Shown: positions 20,976-30,679, counted from the first letter of the stretch. The stretch is 36,315 nucleotides of DNA from Pseudomonadota bacterium (GCA_018821785.1 JAHJLI010000229.1:1-36315), one strand, 5' to 3'. A program made the numbers and translations. The notes: generated by a model from the letters alone, not told the origin.

Positions 20976-21848
20976 TTGAGTTCTATATTGCTGAGCGTTG
21001 ACCTGGAAGATGTTCGCGACTGGGTCAAGGATGGCGTTCGCTATCGGGAGGGGGTTCCCGAAAATACCAGGAGCTACCTTGACCAATTCAAACGATGGGG
21101 GGTCAGGGCGACATTTTTTGTCGTCGGCGAGGTGGCCAGGCGTTATCCTAGGTTAATCGGTGAAATTGTTGGGGCTGGGCATGAGCTGGCCTGCCACGGC
21201 GATGTTCATCTGCAGCTCGACAAACTGACACCAAAGGAGTTTCGGGCCGATATGCGGCGAAATCTGGCGGCCCTTGAGAACACCGGGGGCAAGGGGATAG
21301 AGGGGTTCAGGGCTCCGACCTTTTCCCTGACGGCGCAAACTGCCTGGGCCCATGAGGTGTTGGCTGAACTTGGTTTTGCTTACTCGAGCTCAGTTCTGCC
21401 TGCGGGCAATCCTCTGTATGGGTGGCCTGAATTTGGCAGGAGCGCCAGAAAGGTGGCAGGTGGACTTTGGGAGTTACCGGTTACCCTGCATGAGGTTCCC
21501 GGTTTGTCGGTGCCCATTGCCGGGGGGGTTTATTTTCGGGTGTTGCCTTTTTTCCTGACAAAATGGGCGATTGGCAAAAGCCTCGGCAAAGGCCGGCCTG
21601 TGGTCACCTACTTTCATCCTTATGATGTCGATACCAAGCAGGAGAGGTTCATGCATCCTGATTTGGGAGGCAAGAACCACCTGAATATGCTCATGTATAT
21701 CGGAAGGGCGAAGGTCCTCAAGCGACTCGACATCTTACATCGATCGTATATTTTCCAGGCCTATGGGGATTATGTTAAGAACCTGCAGTCTCATGGTGTC
21801 CCCATTTTGCACAATGAAATATCTGGCCAAGCGAAAGAGTGCTGCTGA
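20976..21848 (+). CDS. polysaccharide deacetylase (NodB fold), exopolysaccharide type
   Basis: A 290-residue NodB-fold deacetylase. Motif 1 is SVDLED near the N-terminus (catalytic and metal aspartates), motif 2 is HGDVH (H-x3-H metal ligands), motif 3 is GFRAPTFSLT and motif 5 is VVTYFHPYDVD. LWELPVTLHEVPG and IAGGVYFRVLPFFL resemble deacetylases of exosortase-linked exopolysaccharide loci. It removes acetyl groups from N-acetylated sugars. TTG at 20976 is the preferred start because AAGGAG (20961-20966) lies nine bases before it; the next in-frame upstream TTG at 20934 has no such site. There is no signal peptide, as in the cytosolic/inner-face variants. It is convergent with the giant glycosyltransferase (23-base gap). 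Confidence 0.85.
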   Translation: MSSILLSVDLEDVRDWVKDGVRYREGVPENTRSYLDQFKRWGVRATFFVVGEVARRYPRLIGEIVGAGHELACHGDVHLQLDKLTPKEFRADMRRNLAALENTGGKGIEGFRAPTFSLTAQTAWAHEVLAELGFAYSSSVLPAGNPLYGWPEFGRSARKVAGGLWELPVTLHEVPGLSVPIAGGVYFRVLPFFLTKWAIGKSLGKGRPVVTYFHPYDVDTKQERFMHPDLGGKNHLNMLMYIGRAKVLKRLDILHRSYIFQAYGDYVKNLQSHGVPILHNEISGQAKECC

Positions 21849-21871
21849 GGAATACCTCTAAAAGTGAATCA

Positions 21872-24370
21872 TTATGGCGCAAACCATGCTTGAAATGCCT
21901 CAACAGTGATTTGCGCTTCCTGCAGTTTGCCTGTGTTAAAGAAAGGATCACCCTTTTGCAGGCGCCGTTGCCATTTTTTCTGGAGTTCAAGCTTTTCGGC
22001 AGTCCATGATGCATTCAGTGCTTCCTGGTCAAGGCGACGTGCGTCAGCGCGCCATTCCATGCTGCAATGGGGTGTATAATAAATCTGCAGCCCCATCTTA
22101 AGGAACTGGAAACAAAGGTCATGGATTGCAAAGAGATCAGGGAAAAGGCCGGCAGCAAAACCGCCGCATTGATCAAGGGCCTCTTTTTTGATAATGCAGC
22201 ATTCCCAGCATGCGTTCCAGGTATTCTGCGGACATTGCAGGCCGTTGAGGAGAATTGAGGCCTGTTGCAGATACCGGGAATAGTACCATGCCGATTGGCT
22301 CAGGATATCAGGCAGGGGCGTGATATCGACGAGATCTGAGTTCTCGCACTGCAGATGGCCCCAAACCGCACCGGTATCAGGCCTTTGGCAATATTCGAGC
22401 AGTGCCGACAGCCAAGTTGTGCCGGTAATGACCACATCACTGCTGAGAAAGGCCACATACTCTCCATTGCAGTGTTGCAGGGCCTGGTTATAGAGATTTG
22501 CAAGCCCCTGAAGTGCATCCACTGCCAGAAATTTAACCGGTTGTTTAATGGACGTCATAACGCGATGCAGGGAGTTGACAGTCACCTCAGCATCATGCAG
22601 CAGGAGTATTTCGTAGTTGGTGTAGGCCGTGAGCGATACAATGTTTTTCAGCCAGGCGGCCGGTTTTTCGTCCTCTTGGTCCCAGTAGATCACTATCGAG
22701 ACCAGGGGCATCAGGTAAAGTTCCCGGTGGGTCCGATAGAAAAACTTGAGGTCCGTGGGCAGAACTTTCGCTTGAAGTTCTCTTCTTTCAACAGCTGCCG
22801 CTACCGCAAGTAGCCCCGCTGCATCGGCGTACTCTTTCTGCTGGTGGTTGATGCTGGTCGAGGTCTCCGATGCCCGCCAGTGATACAATATTTGCGGGAT
22901 ATGGATGATTTTTTCGGCCTGTTCCGACAATTTCAGGAAGAGGTCATAGTCCTGAGCACCCGTCATGTCTGTCGCAACCCCGCCAACAAAATTGAAGAGT
23001 CTCTTGGCAGCTACTACGAAATGGGTCACATAATTATGGCAAAGCAGCAGCTCCGGGTTGTAATCCGGTTTATAAAAAGCGCTGAACCGCCGGCCGTCAT
23101 CACCTATCAGATCCTCATCGGTGTAGAGGAGATCTGCACCGGTTGTGGTGATGGTTTCGACGATCTTGAAAAGGCAGTCGGGGGCGAGTTCATCATCATT
23201 GTCGAGAAAACCCAGATAGTCGCCGGTGGCCAGTGAGGCCGCATGGTTAGTGGCTCCGGATATCCCGAGATTTGTTTCGAGAAAGGTGACCGTGATTCTG
23301 TTATCTTTTGTTGCCCATTTTTCCAGCAGGGGTTTAATGTGAGGGCTGGTGCTGCAGTCATCGGCGAGGCAGAGCTGCCAGAGGGGATAGCTCTGATACA
23401 GTACCGAGCGAATACAGTTGTTCAGGTGATGGGCGGCAATATTGTAGACAGGGACGATGATTGAAATGATTGGTTTTTCAGGAAGCGCCTGGACCGCTTG
23501 GTTGGGGAAATGGTGGTGATAGACGCCCTCGGAGAGGAAATGGCCCAAGGCTGAAGAAGAAGCGTTTCCAAGGTAGGTCTGCCGGTAATAGTCCGGGTCG
23601 AACCAGGAACAGGGCCGGAGGCCTTGTCGTTCTCCGTTCTTCAGATAATGGGCAAGCAGGTCTTTCTCTGCACCAATGACATCCGAATAGGTTGCCCGGT
23701 AATAAGCAGGGTCAAAAACCGGCGTCGGACTTTTACCTTCAGCAGCGCCATACAGAAAATAGTGCATGAGGATATTTTCAGCCATCTCCTGCAGAACAGG
23801 TGTCCTGTCGAGATACCAGAGAACGTCAAAATAGAGTGATGGTTGCCGCTGTTCCTTTCTGCCGATTGTGAAGTAATGGGTCAGAGGATCGACTCCACTT
23901 TCAGCCACATCCGGGTATTTTTGGCAATAAAACTGTCGATCAATATATGGAGGGAGGAATTTTTCATCTTGACAGCCAGTATTAATAAAATGCGACAAGG
24001 GGTTGGTTTTTGTAAAGTCAAGATGACTATTTTCATGAGCATACACCAGCGGATCGAAATAAGGGCTGGGTTTTTTGCCCTGCCGCCAGCCTTCAGAGAG
24101 GAAATGGGTAATGGGCTCTGTCTCGCCGCCGGTGTTTTCAGGGAACTGGCTGAAATAGTGTTGAATATCAAACAATATATGGGGGAAACGCCCCTCCCTC
24201 CACCCAACGTGCAGATAGTGGGTCAATGGGTTGATACCCTGCGCTGCCACGTCAGGATTTGTTTCCAGATAGAAGATCGGATCGAAGATACCTGAAGCCT
24301 TGATTTTCCAATAATTGGCATGGGTCAAGGCCCGGAGAAAGGAGAGAATTTTTTGGCGTAATTTTCTCAT
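21872..24370 (-). CDS. large GT2 glycosyltransferase with seven N-terminal repeats
   Basis: An 832-residue protein. Residues about 28-295 hold seven repeats of about 38 residues built on FD-x3-Y...PLTHYLxxGxxEGRxP, for example FDPAYYRATYSDV. Then comes a GT2 domain (about 300-540) starting ISIIVPVYN, with LADDCS, GFLDNDDELAP as the nucleotide-sugar metal motif and TGAQDYDLFLKL. A second, degraded GT2-like domain (about 560-830) starts MPLVSIVIYWDQED and lacks a clear DxD. Similar repeat-bearing glycosyltransferases occur in polysaccharide loci. ATG at 24370 is chosen; a GTG at 24400 is the alternative. It starts 36 bases after the membrane protein stop and is the last gene of the minus-strand series. 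Confidence 0.85.
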   Translation of the reverse strand: MRKLRQKILSFLRALTHANYWKIKASGIFDPIFYLETNPDVAAQGINPLTHYLHVGWREGRFPHILFDIQHYFSQFPENTGGETEPITHFLSEGWRQGKKPSPYFDPLVYAHENSHLDFTKTNPLSHFINTGCQDEKFLPPYIDRQFYCQKYPDVAESGVDPLTHYFTIGRKEQRQPSLYFDVLWYLDRTPVLQEMAENILMHYFLYGAAEGKSPTPVFDPAYYRATYSDVIGAEKDLLAHYLKNGERQGLRPCSWFDPDYYRQTYLGNASSSALGHFLSEGVYHHHFPNQAVQALPEKPIISIIVPVYNIAAHHLNNCIRSVLYQSYPLWQLCLADDCSTSPHIKPLLEKWATKDNRITVTFLETNLGISGATNHAASLATGDYLGFLDNDDELAPDCLFKIVETITTTGADLLYTDEDLIGDDGRRFSAFYKPDYNPELLLCHNYVTHFVVAAKRLFNFVGGVATDMTGAQDYDLFLKLSEQAEKIIHIPQILYHWRASETSTSINHQQKEYADAAGLLAVAAAVERRELQAKVLPTDLKFFYRTHRELYLMPLVSIVIYWDQEDEKPAAWLKNIVSLTAYTNYEILLLHDAEVTVNSLHRVMTSIKQPVKFLAVDALQGLANLYNQALQHCNGEYVAFLSSDVVITGTTWLSALLEYCQRPDTGAVWGHLQCENSDLVDITPLPDILSQSAWYYSRYLQQASILLNGLQCPQNTWNACWECCIIKKEALDQCGGFAAGLFPDLFAIHDLCFQFLKMGLQIYYTPHCSMEWRADARRLDQEALNASWTAEKLELQKKWQRRLQKGDPFFNTGKLQEAQITVEAFQAWFAP

Positions 24371-24406
24371 CTGTGGACCACCACAGTCGACAGGTTGCAC
24401 TCTTTT

Positions 24407-25774
24407 CTATTCAATAATAAATTGCTTTCCTGATGCAATTGGTATCTCCTTGGGCGAGAGGCGTTGCGCATTGTCTTGCCAGCTACCGACGCGAACCATT
24501 GGAGGCATATACCCCGGGATAAGATTATCAGTTTTTACGAGCACATATTGATTTTTTTTCGCAAGTTCGAGTTGCTCAACGAGATATATTGTCTTGACGA
24601 AGTCAGGGATTGTAGGCATGAGGTCTATTCTGCCTTTTTCCTGGTGCCGTATATTGTCAAAGAGGACAAGGCAGCAGAACATGACGGCAATGAAAACCTG
24701 GATTGCCGGTTTCGGCTGTGCCTTTTTAATGAGCTGGTCTGCGGAAAAAAGAATAAAACAGAGCCAAAAGAATTGCGATACATAAATATGGCAAGTGAAA
24801 ACCTGTTGATATAAAAGATATTTAATGCTGAGAAACAACGGGGCGAGAGCCGCAAGAATTATTATAAAGAAAGCCAAACTTATCTTAATGAAAAAGACAT
24901 TTTTCCTGAGGTAGTAGAATATCGAAACAATGAACAGGAAAAAGAGACCAACCTTGATGGAAGACATCGCGCCGAGCAGATCGAGAAAGAACACTCTTTC
25001 AAAAAGAGTATGGACAGCAACGTTGCGGATATCCTTGTTGGCAATATTGCTCAGCATGATTGTGCCAGCTTTTACCGAAAAAGTATAAATAAGTAAATTA
25101 ATGATGACATAAACGAACAGGATTGTTTTCTCGCGATTGTGAAAAAACACAAGCAGTGCCAAGGCAACGGGGAGGGCAACAACAGAATATGGGCCTGACC
25201 ATACCAGCACTGTTATAACAACGCATAGGACAAAAAGTACGAATGGTGATCGAGTTGGCGGCAGGAAAAGCAGGCACAACAACACAACAACCACATTGTA
25301 CATCTGAAAAGTCAGGGTATTGAAATAAAAAATATGATTCATGCCGGAGAGACCAAGTACCAACGGTGTCACAAGCAGTAAAAAACGGTTTTGAATAAGT
25401 CCTGAGAATGAAAAACTGGTGGCGGTAATAACCCCCATTGTTAAAGCGAAGGCCAGATAGATTGTTGGCTGTATCCTGACATCAAGGTGTTGAGCCAGCC
25501 AGGCAACGAAATTATTGAGAATATTATAGTATCCGTTGGGGTTCTGGAGAATGAAGCTCAGGTCTCGGTCAATCCCATAATAAATGTTGAAATAATGGCC
25601 GGCATCTTCCCAGTAAAGGCCCGGATTCAGGATATTCTGCCAGGATCGAAATAAAAATGCCAAAATGAAGATGGTCAGTGACAGTATGAGGGTATTGCGA
25701 TTTTCAACAAGAAAGCGACCGCTATTTGGGGGAAAAGTTGTTCTCTTTATTATCTTGTGTAAAAGTGCCTGCAT
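24407..25774 (-). CDS. polytopic membrane protein, possible GT-C type glycosyltransferase
   Basis: A 455-residue membrane protein with ten or more hydrophobic helices. The first loop after helix 1 reads NPGLYWEDAGHYFNIYYGID, with acidic residues (Glu, Asp) just outside the membrane. This is the layout of GT-C enzymes, which use lipid-phosphate sugars and place catalytic acids in the first periplasmic loop. The C-terminal soluble part is short (about 60 residues). I do not recognise a defined family. ATG at 25774 is the best start: the following residues MQALLHKIIKRTTFPP lead into helix 1, while longer versions read into unstructured sequence. It precedes the giant glycosyltransferase in the same direction and likely acts in the same glycan pathway. 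Confidence 0.7.
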   Translation of the reverse strand: MQALLHKIIKRTTFPPNSGRFLVENRNTLILSLTIFILAFLFRSWQNILNPGLYWEDAGHYFNIYYGIDRDLSFILQNPNGYYNILNNFVAWLAQHLDVRIQPTIYLAFALTMGVITATSFSFSGLIQNRFLLLVTPLVLGLSGMNHIFYFNTLTFQMYNVVVVLLCLLFLPPTRSPFVLFVLCVVITVLVWSGPYSVVALPVALALLVFFHNREKTILFVYVIINLLIYTFSVKAGTIMLSNIANKDIRNVAVHTLFERVFFLDLLGAMSSIKVGLFFLFIVSIFYYLRKNVFFIKISLAFFIIILAALAPLFLSIKYLLYQQVFTCHIYVSQFFWLCFILFSADQLIKKAQPKPAIQVFIAVMFCCLVLFDNIRHQEKGRIDLMPTIPDFVKTIYLVEQLELAKKNQYVLVKTDNLIPGYMPPMVRVGSWQDNAQRLSPKEIPIASGKQFIIE

Positions 25775-25905
25775 GTTTATCTGAGATAAGATCTGATAAT
25801 TTTGGGTAAGGGAACACTTTGCTGGCACCATTTTTCTCGACAGGGTGTCTGGCAGAGTCAATGCAGCAAGCTGCATGCACACAGAAGAGAATGGGCATGT
25901 GCAGC

Positions 25906-26658
25906 TTATTGCTTCGTTAGAACCAGTTCCCATTTGAGAACGGTGTGGTTCATTGAAATGGTTGTAAAGTTTTCGTTTTGGAAGTCACCAACATACGTTG
26001 ACCCAGAGTCGTTATTCAAAGTTAGTGTATTGGTTTTCTCGCCGATAGACCAGGTTCCTGTTCCCTGTTTATGGTCCCCCCCGCTCCCATATATATCATA
26101 AGTATGAAAGCCAATCGCATACAAATTATATACTCCGAAGTAGGTGAGATGATATTCATCATTTTTCGCCTGGGCACTCCACGGGCCAACCAGTTCTGCA
26201 GCAGTCGGATATCGAGGGCCACTCTTGCCACCATCCACGCCTCCTCCAGCGAGCAACAGCACGCCACCGACAACCGCAGCAGCTCCGATGCCGATCCCAA
26301 CTTTGGTAAGAGTTGGCATCCCCTCTTCAGTTTCCTCGGGAGGATTTTTGTTGGTTAACTTGTCGGAATTTTTAGCAATTGTGCTATTTTTGTGTTCCGG
26401 GGTGAGTTTTTCTCCCCCCTTAATACCTTCATTTTCCCCTGAGGCGGTATCGTCTTGAGGATTGGTCGCCGCCACTTTTTTATGATCGTTGAGTTGGGCC
26501 GGCTTACCTTTTTCTTCCTTTGTAAGGGTGTCCGAAACTGCAGGTGGTTTAGCAGCAGCACAGGCGACGGGGGCAAGTGGCAGGACAACAACAGAGATTG
26601 TCAATATTGAGATACAAAAACGCAAAAACAACCAGTTGTGAAATATGAATTTGAACAT
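25906..26658 (-). CDS. secreted or anchored lipocalin-like hypothetical protein
   Basis: A 250-residue protein of unknown function. A signal peptide (hydrophobic stretch about residues 10-35, ending APVACAAA) is followed by a charged, Lys/Glu/Asn-rich linker (about 40-115), a glycine-rich hydrophobic segment VGIGIGAAAVVGGVLLLAGG (about 121-140), and a C-terminal beta-rich domain (about 150-250). The last contains ELVGPWSA, GTGTWSIGEKTNTLTL and MNHTVLKWELVLTKQ, a pattern seen in lipocalin-like or stress-type domains. The hydrophobic segment could anchor it in a membrane. GGGAA before the ATG at 26658 supports this start. It sits between glycosylation genes (28 bases after the GT2-methyltransferase gene), so a role in glycan export or anchoring is guesswork. 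Confidence 0.68.
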   Translation of the reverse strand: MFKFIFHNWLFLRFCISILTISVVVLPLAPVACAAAKPPAVSDTLTKEEKGKPAQLNDHKKVAATNPQDDTASGENEGIKGGEKLTPEHKNSTIAKNSDKLTNKNPPEETEEGMPTLTKVGIGIGAAAVVGGVLLLAGGGVDGGKSGPRYPTAAELVGPWSAQAKNDEYHLTYFGVYNLYAIGFHTYDIYGSGGDHKQGTGTWSIGEKTNTLTLNNDSGSTYVGDFQNENFTTISMNHTVLKWELVLTKQ

Positions 26659-26686
26659 GTATGTGATTCCCTTTACGGCCAAGAAA

Positions 26687-28228
26687 TTAGCATCCTGGAT
26701 TTTCTTCCGTTTTTAATAGAGTTTTGCTTTTATTTTCTGAAAACCGAACGGCCTTCTCAAGCAGGTAATCAAGAGAAGGTCTCGGACGGACTGAGATAAA
26801 CAGTTGATAACTGAACAAAGACGGCCGGATTCGGATCAGTCCTCGGTGAATTGCCGAACAAAAATTTGCGGTGATGGTTGATTGAAAAACTCGGTTATAC
26901 ATAATGGGTAAACCACTTATCCCGACACATTCAAACCAATTCTGAGAGAAAAGCTTTTTAAGAGCTCGAAGAGTAAAAAAATGTAAATGCCCGAGACTGA
27001 TGATGCCCCTTCGAGTATAGGAGAACCGCCCGAAAAGTAATAACAACCGGGTAAGACAGAACCCAATATTTCCAACAGCCAAAACGATGACCACATTCGG
27101 CTTAAAGCGACAGATATTGCGAAGTTTTTGAACAAATAAATCTGGTTGCCGGGAAATCTCAATATCATCGAAGATCAAGAGATGATCAACATCCTGAGGC
27201 AATTCAAATGTTGGACTCAAAAGTCCCTCGGAAGCGACAGTTACCCTGTATCCCTTGGTCGTAAGATGTGTGAGAAAGCCTGCGCTCACCTTACCGAGAA
27301 TAAGGATATTGGCGTTAGCCGGTACATCTGCCAGAAATTTTGATTCGGCTGAATGTGGTTCCAGTGAGAGATGCTGTGAATCTTTTTGAGGGGAACAATC
27401 AAATTTTCGATCATACAATATATGAAACTTCTGTACTTTGGCTTGCAATGTTGCACAAGCAACATCCCAGGCATATTTCATGCCGTTGACATGACAGATC
27501 TCATCCCCATAAAAAGTGGGAATTGGTAATTCCTTAATGGTGCGTTGGGCGATCATAAACTGAATGATTATTTCGGTATCAAAATGAAAATCATTACTGT
27601 TGAGGTCAAAAGGAATCTGGGCCAGGGCTTCTGTAGAATAAAGACGATAACCGCTATGAAATTCGCTGAGATTTGATTTCAGAAGAAAATTTTGAAATCG
27701 GGTAAGTGTTTTGTTGCCGATAAATTTATAAAAAGGCATCCCGCCCTTTAAAGCCGAATTACCCTGCATCATCCTCGAACCAAAGACAGCGTCGGCTTCC
27801 TTTTGCGCCAGTACACCGACAAGCTCCGGAAGGCACTCAGGGGCGTATTGTCCATCGCCATGAACCAGGGCAACCCAGTCAAACTGGTTTTTTATTGCAT
27901 AATGGTAGCCGATTTTCTGATTCCCCCCATACCCTTGATTGACGGGGTTAAAAAGAACGGTCATGGAAAACGGGACAATACCTGCGCGCCTTGCCAGTTC
28001 GCTTTTGACAAATGTATCATCTTGGGACGAGTCATCGATTATGAGAACTTCGACCTCATACACCTCTGATAATTGTAAGGGGATGCGCTTCAGAACACTT
28101 TCAATCGTCTTTTCGGCATTGTAAGCAACGATGAAAATCAAGAGCCGCCCGCGTTTCAGGGGTTTATCTGCAGTGTGTATTGGTGTCTCTACTGAGAGTA
28201 TCTCGGAGTTATCGTGTAGTATGCTCAT
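26687..28228 (-). CDS. GT2 glycosyltransferase fused to a methyltransferase-like domain
   Basis: A 513-residue two-domain protein. Residues about 25-240 form a DPM1-type GT2 domain: IFIVAYNAEKTIESVLKRIP, LIIDDSSQDDT, NQGYGGNQKIGYHYA, VHGDGQY as the DxD region, and SGYRLYSTEAL. Residues about 275-470 resemble a class I methyltransferase C-lobe (ILILGKVSAGFLTHLTTKGY, VVIVLAVGNIGFCLTRLLLL and RRGIISLGHLHFFTLRALKK), but the SAM motif I glycines are reduced (GKVSAG), so activity is uncertain. Such fusions occur in polysaccharide loci. The start is not fixed by a Shine-Dalgarno; ATG at 28267 would add 13 residues. It is 72 bases downstream of the spermidine-synthase-like gene. Confidence 0.8.
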   Translation of the reverse strand: MSILHDNSEILSVETPIHTADKPLKRGRLLIFIVAYNAEKTIESVLKRIPLQLSEVYEVEVLIIDDSSQDDTFVKSELARRAGIVPFSMTVLFNPVNQGYGGNQKIGYHYAIKNQFDWVALVHGDGQYAPECLPELVGVLAQKEADAVFGSRMMQGNSALKGGMPFYKFIGNKTLTRFQNFLLKSNLSEFHSGYRLYSTEALAQIPFDLNSNDFHFDTEIIIQFMIAQRTIKELPIPTFYGDEICHVNGMKYAWDVACATLQAKVQKFHILYDRKFDCSPQKDSQHLSLEPHSAESKFLADVPANANILILGKVSAGFLTHLTTKGYRVTVASEGLLSPTFELPQDVDHLLIFDDIEISRQPDLFVQKLRNICRFKPNVVIVLAVGNIGFCLTRLLLLFGRFSYTRRGIISLGHLHFFTLRALKKLFSQNWFECVGISGLPIMYNRVFQSTITANFCSAIHRGLIRIRPSLFSYQLFISVRPRPSLDYLLEKAVRFSENKSKTLLKTEENPGC

Positions 28229-28300
28229 GTAATTGATCCATAGATTTCTTCGTTGGATGGACTCCATGCGTGACAGCTATGGCCACAACCGTGTCTTACG

Positions 28301-30679
28301 CTAAGCAATCTGTCTTAGTTTATTAAAAGTCCCAAAGGCCACAAGATAAATCAATATTGCAATGACCAGGGTGGCCTGGAATCCATAAAAAATTGACAAC
28401 AGTACACTGCAGAGGCCACCGATAACCGTAAACAGCCCGTTCATCGCCCAGGCCCAGGCGATAGAACCACGGGGTTGCATTTCTATGGTGAGAATGCCCA
28501 GTGGAAACGGCATCCCCAGAAAGAAGCCAAGCGGGAAAATCAGGGCAGATGCAGCAATAATTCTTACTATGGTTGATGATTGCAGGAAGAGTTCGAAATA
28601 CTGCTGATACACCAAGAGAATCATGATACTGCAAACCACCACGCCGATAAATGGAATAAACCATAAACCACGTGGTGAGATGCCAAGTTTTCCTGACATT
28701 GCGCTTCCCAGCCCTGCGGCTATCAGCAGGGCAAAAACAATAGTGGAGTAAGTATAGAGAGGATAACCGATCAACTTCATGAAAATCTGAATGAAAACCA
28801 GTTCAAATATGATGAATCCGGCCCCCAGACAAGAAAAATAGATAAGGCAGCTGGTTTTTCCGACCCATTTTGTCTTGCCGACACGGGAAAAGTACATGGG
28901 TACCGCAATAAACAAAATGATAAAGAAAAAGGATGCACCCCCTGTAACGATAAGATGAACGACATCTGTTGGAATCCAGCCGTTTTTCAATTGTGAATTC
29001 AACAGAGAAGCGGTCGAAAAATTGACAAAATTATTAGGGTCGGTAGCAAGCTGACCAAACGTTTTTCTGAGAAAATTGAAATAGGGTTTATTGTCGGTTG
29101 AGGCAGCTACCAAGAAGCCCACTTTCTCAATCGTCTTTTCGGAAAGCTCTCCTGAAAAAAATTCATCTGAGAGCATGTTGTTTTGAGGCAAAAGAGGATT
29201 GACCACCATCTTCATATAGGGATTATTTAAGATGGACTGCACCTTCACCAACTCCTCTTTTGTCCAAGGCTGCATCTTGATGAGCATGGTCGGAAGGTTA
29301 TCCTGAAAACCTTCAGCCACGGCCTCAAGGACAACAACATGCTTTAAGAAATCGGATTTCCCCATTTCTTTCCAGGCAAGGGCCGCCGTTGTTATCATCT
29401 TCGGGTAGATGTGATGATTGATGTGGAGGATGCCGTCATCCTTCAGGTGCGAAAAATATTCCTTATATGCCTCTGAGGTCTGCAGATAGGTTGTTGCCAT
29501 GGCTCCGGTTCCGGCCGCTATACTGGAGCTTGTGTGGTTACTGTACATCTGGATGATGTCGTATTTCTTGTTAGTAGAACGTAAAAAGCTCCGGCCCTCT
29601 CCTTTAACTGCGTTTACATTCGGATGGTTGAATATATTGCCGTTATAGTCGGCATATCTGGTTTTTCCAATTTCAATGACATGGCCGACCAGTTCGACGG
29701 CATCAACATGGGATGCCCCGTACATGAGTGCAGCCTTCGTCTCTGAACCACCAGCGGCACCAATTACTAATGCCTCGTGACCAGTATCTGCCTTTAAGGC
29801 ATGGGAGACATAAACCATCGGACCATAAAAATGGTATCCCTTCCCGGATTGCACCTCCTCTCTCAATTTTTTATAATCCCCGTCAAAGGGAATAATGAAA
29901 GTGGATTGGGATCCTCCGTCATAGGCGACATGTTTCTGTGTGCCATAATCGATGACATCGATTTTCGAAATTGGATCCCAGTAGGAATGTTCGATGATTT
30001 TTTGTTCTTTGGCCCCTTTGACACCTCGCTTGTCGATATGATGCTTGAATTCAAAATAATTGCTTCTCATAAAAGGGACAACCGCCACGGCAACGGCAAG
30101 CACCAGCAAGATACCTGTTGAGCGCCGACTTTTTGAGAAGCAGGCCGAGGCTGCAAGGGCAAGGCTGCACGTTATAAACAAAACCCCGCCCGGGCCGATC
30201 GGTGGCAACAAGGGGACAAGGAGGACACAACCCAGGGCCGCTCCTGTGAGATCCCAACAGTAAAGGCTCTGGATCTTGTCGGCAAAGCTTGAAAAAACGG
30301 TGGTAAAAATGAGACCTGCAAGAAAGAAAGGGATGAGCAGAAAGAGGTACATCACCAGAAACATGACGCTCCCCTTTATCGGTGACGTATAGAGCGCATT
30401 GAAATCAAAAGGAATCTTGTTCAAAGCCGGGTAGAGCACGATACTGAAAAGAGCAAAGAGAAAAGCAAGCTTCGCAAGATACCCATTCACATCCTCGTTT
30501 TCCGGTAAAGGACGCAACGAACTGTAAATGCCGGATAAACCAAAACAGAACATGGCCAGGGTGATCACCATATAGGCCATGTTGGAATACCAGATGACAT
30601 CAAACACTCGCACCAGATTCAGCTCAAGCATCAACGTTGTCAGAGCAACACACAACAGACCAAAACGAATTTTATACAT
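28301..30679 (-). CDS. membrane protein with spermidine synthase-like domain
   Basis: A 792-residue protein with three parts: N-terminal membrane helices (about 1-220, starting LCVALTTLMLELNLVRVFDV), a soluble spermidine-synthase-like Rossmann domain (about 230-560), and C-terminal helices (about 590-785). The nucleotide motif is LVIGAAGGSETKAALMYGAS (about 303-322) followed by VDAVELVGHVIEIG. The YDIIQMYSNHTSS segment replaces the usual YDVI-x-D, so the aspartate expected for aminopropyl transfer is not obvious. Fused MFS-like/spermidine synthase proteins are common but their function is usually unknown. AAGGAAA precedes the ATG at 30679. Its place among glycan genes suggests modification of a membrane-linked substrate rather than polyamine supply. 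Confidence 0.8.
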   Translation of the reverse strand: MYKIRFGLLCVALTTLMLELNLVRVFDVIWYSNMAYMVITLAMFCFGLSGIYSSLRPLPENEDVNGYLAKLAFLFALFSIVLYPALNKIPFDFNALYTSPIKGSVMFLVMYLFLLIPFFLAGLIFTTVFSSFADKIQSLYCWDLTGAALGCVLLVPLLPPIGPGGVLFITCSLALAASACFSKSRRSTGILLVLAVAVAVVPFMRSNYFEFKHHIDKRGVKGAKEQKIIEHSYWDPISKIDVIDYGTQKHVAYDGGSQSTFIIPFDGDYKKLREEVQSGKGYHFYGPMVYVSHALKADTGHEALVIGAAGGSETKAALMYGASHVDAVELVGHVIEIGKTRYADYNGNIFNHPNVNAVKGEGRSFLRSTNKKYDIIQMYSNHTSSSIAAGTGAMATTYLQTSEAYKEYFSHLKDDGILHINHHIYPKMITTAALAWKEMGKSDFLKHVVVLEAVAEGFQDNLPTMLIKMQPWTKEELVKVQSILNNPYMKMVVNPLLPQNNMLSDEFFSGELSEKTIEKVGFLVAASTDNKPYFNFLRKTFGQLATDPNNFVNFSTASLLNSQLKNGWIPTDVVHLIVTGGASFFFIILFIAVPMYFSRVGKTKWVGKTSCLIYFSCLGAGFIIFELVFIQIFMKLIGYPLYTYSTIVFALLIAAGLGSAMSGKLGISPRGLWFIPFIGVVVCSIMILLVYQQYFELFLQSSTIVRIIAASALIFPLGFFLGMPFPLGILTIEMQPRGSIAWAWAMNGLFTVIGGLCSVLLSIFYGFQATLVIAILIYLVAFGTFNKLRQIA

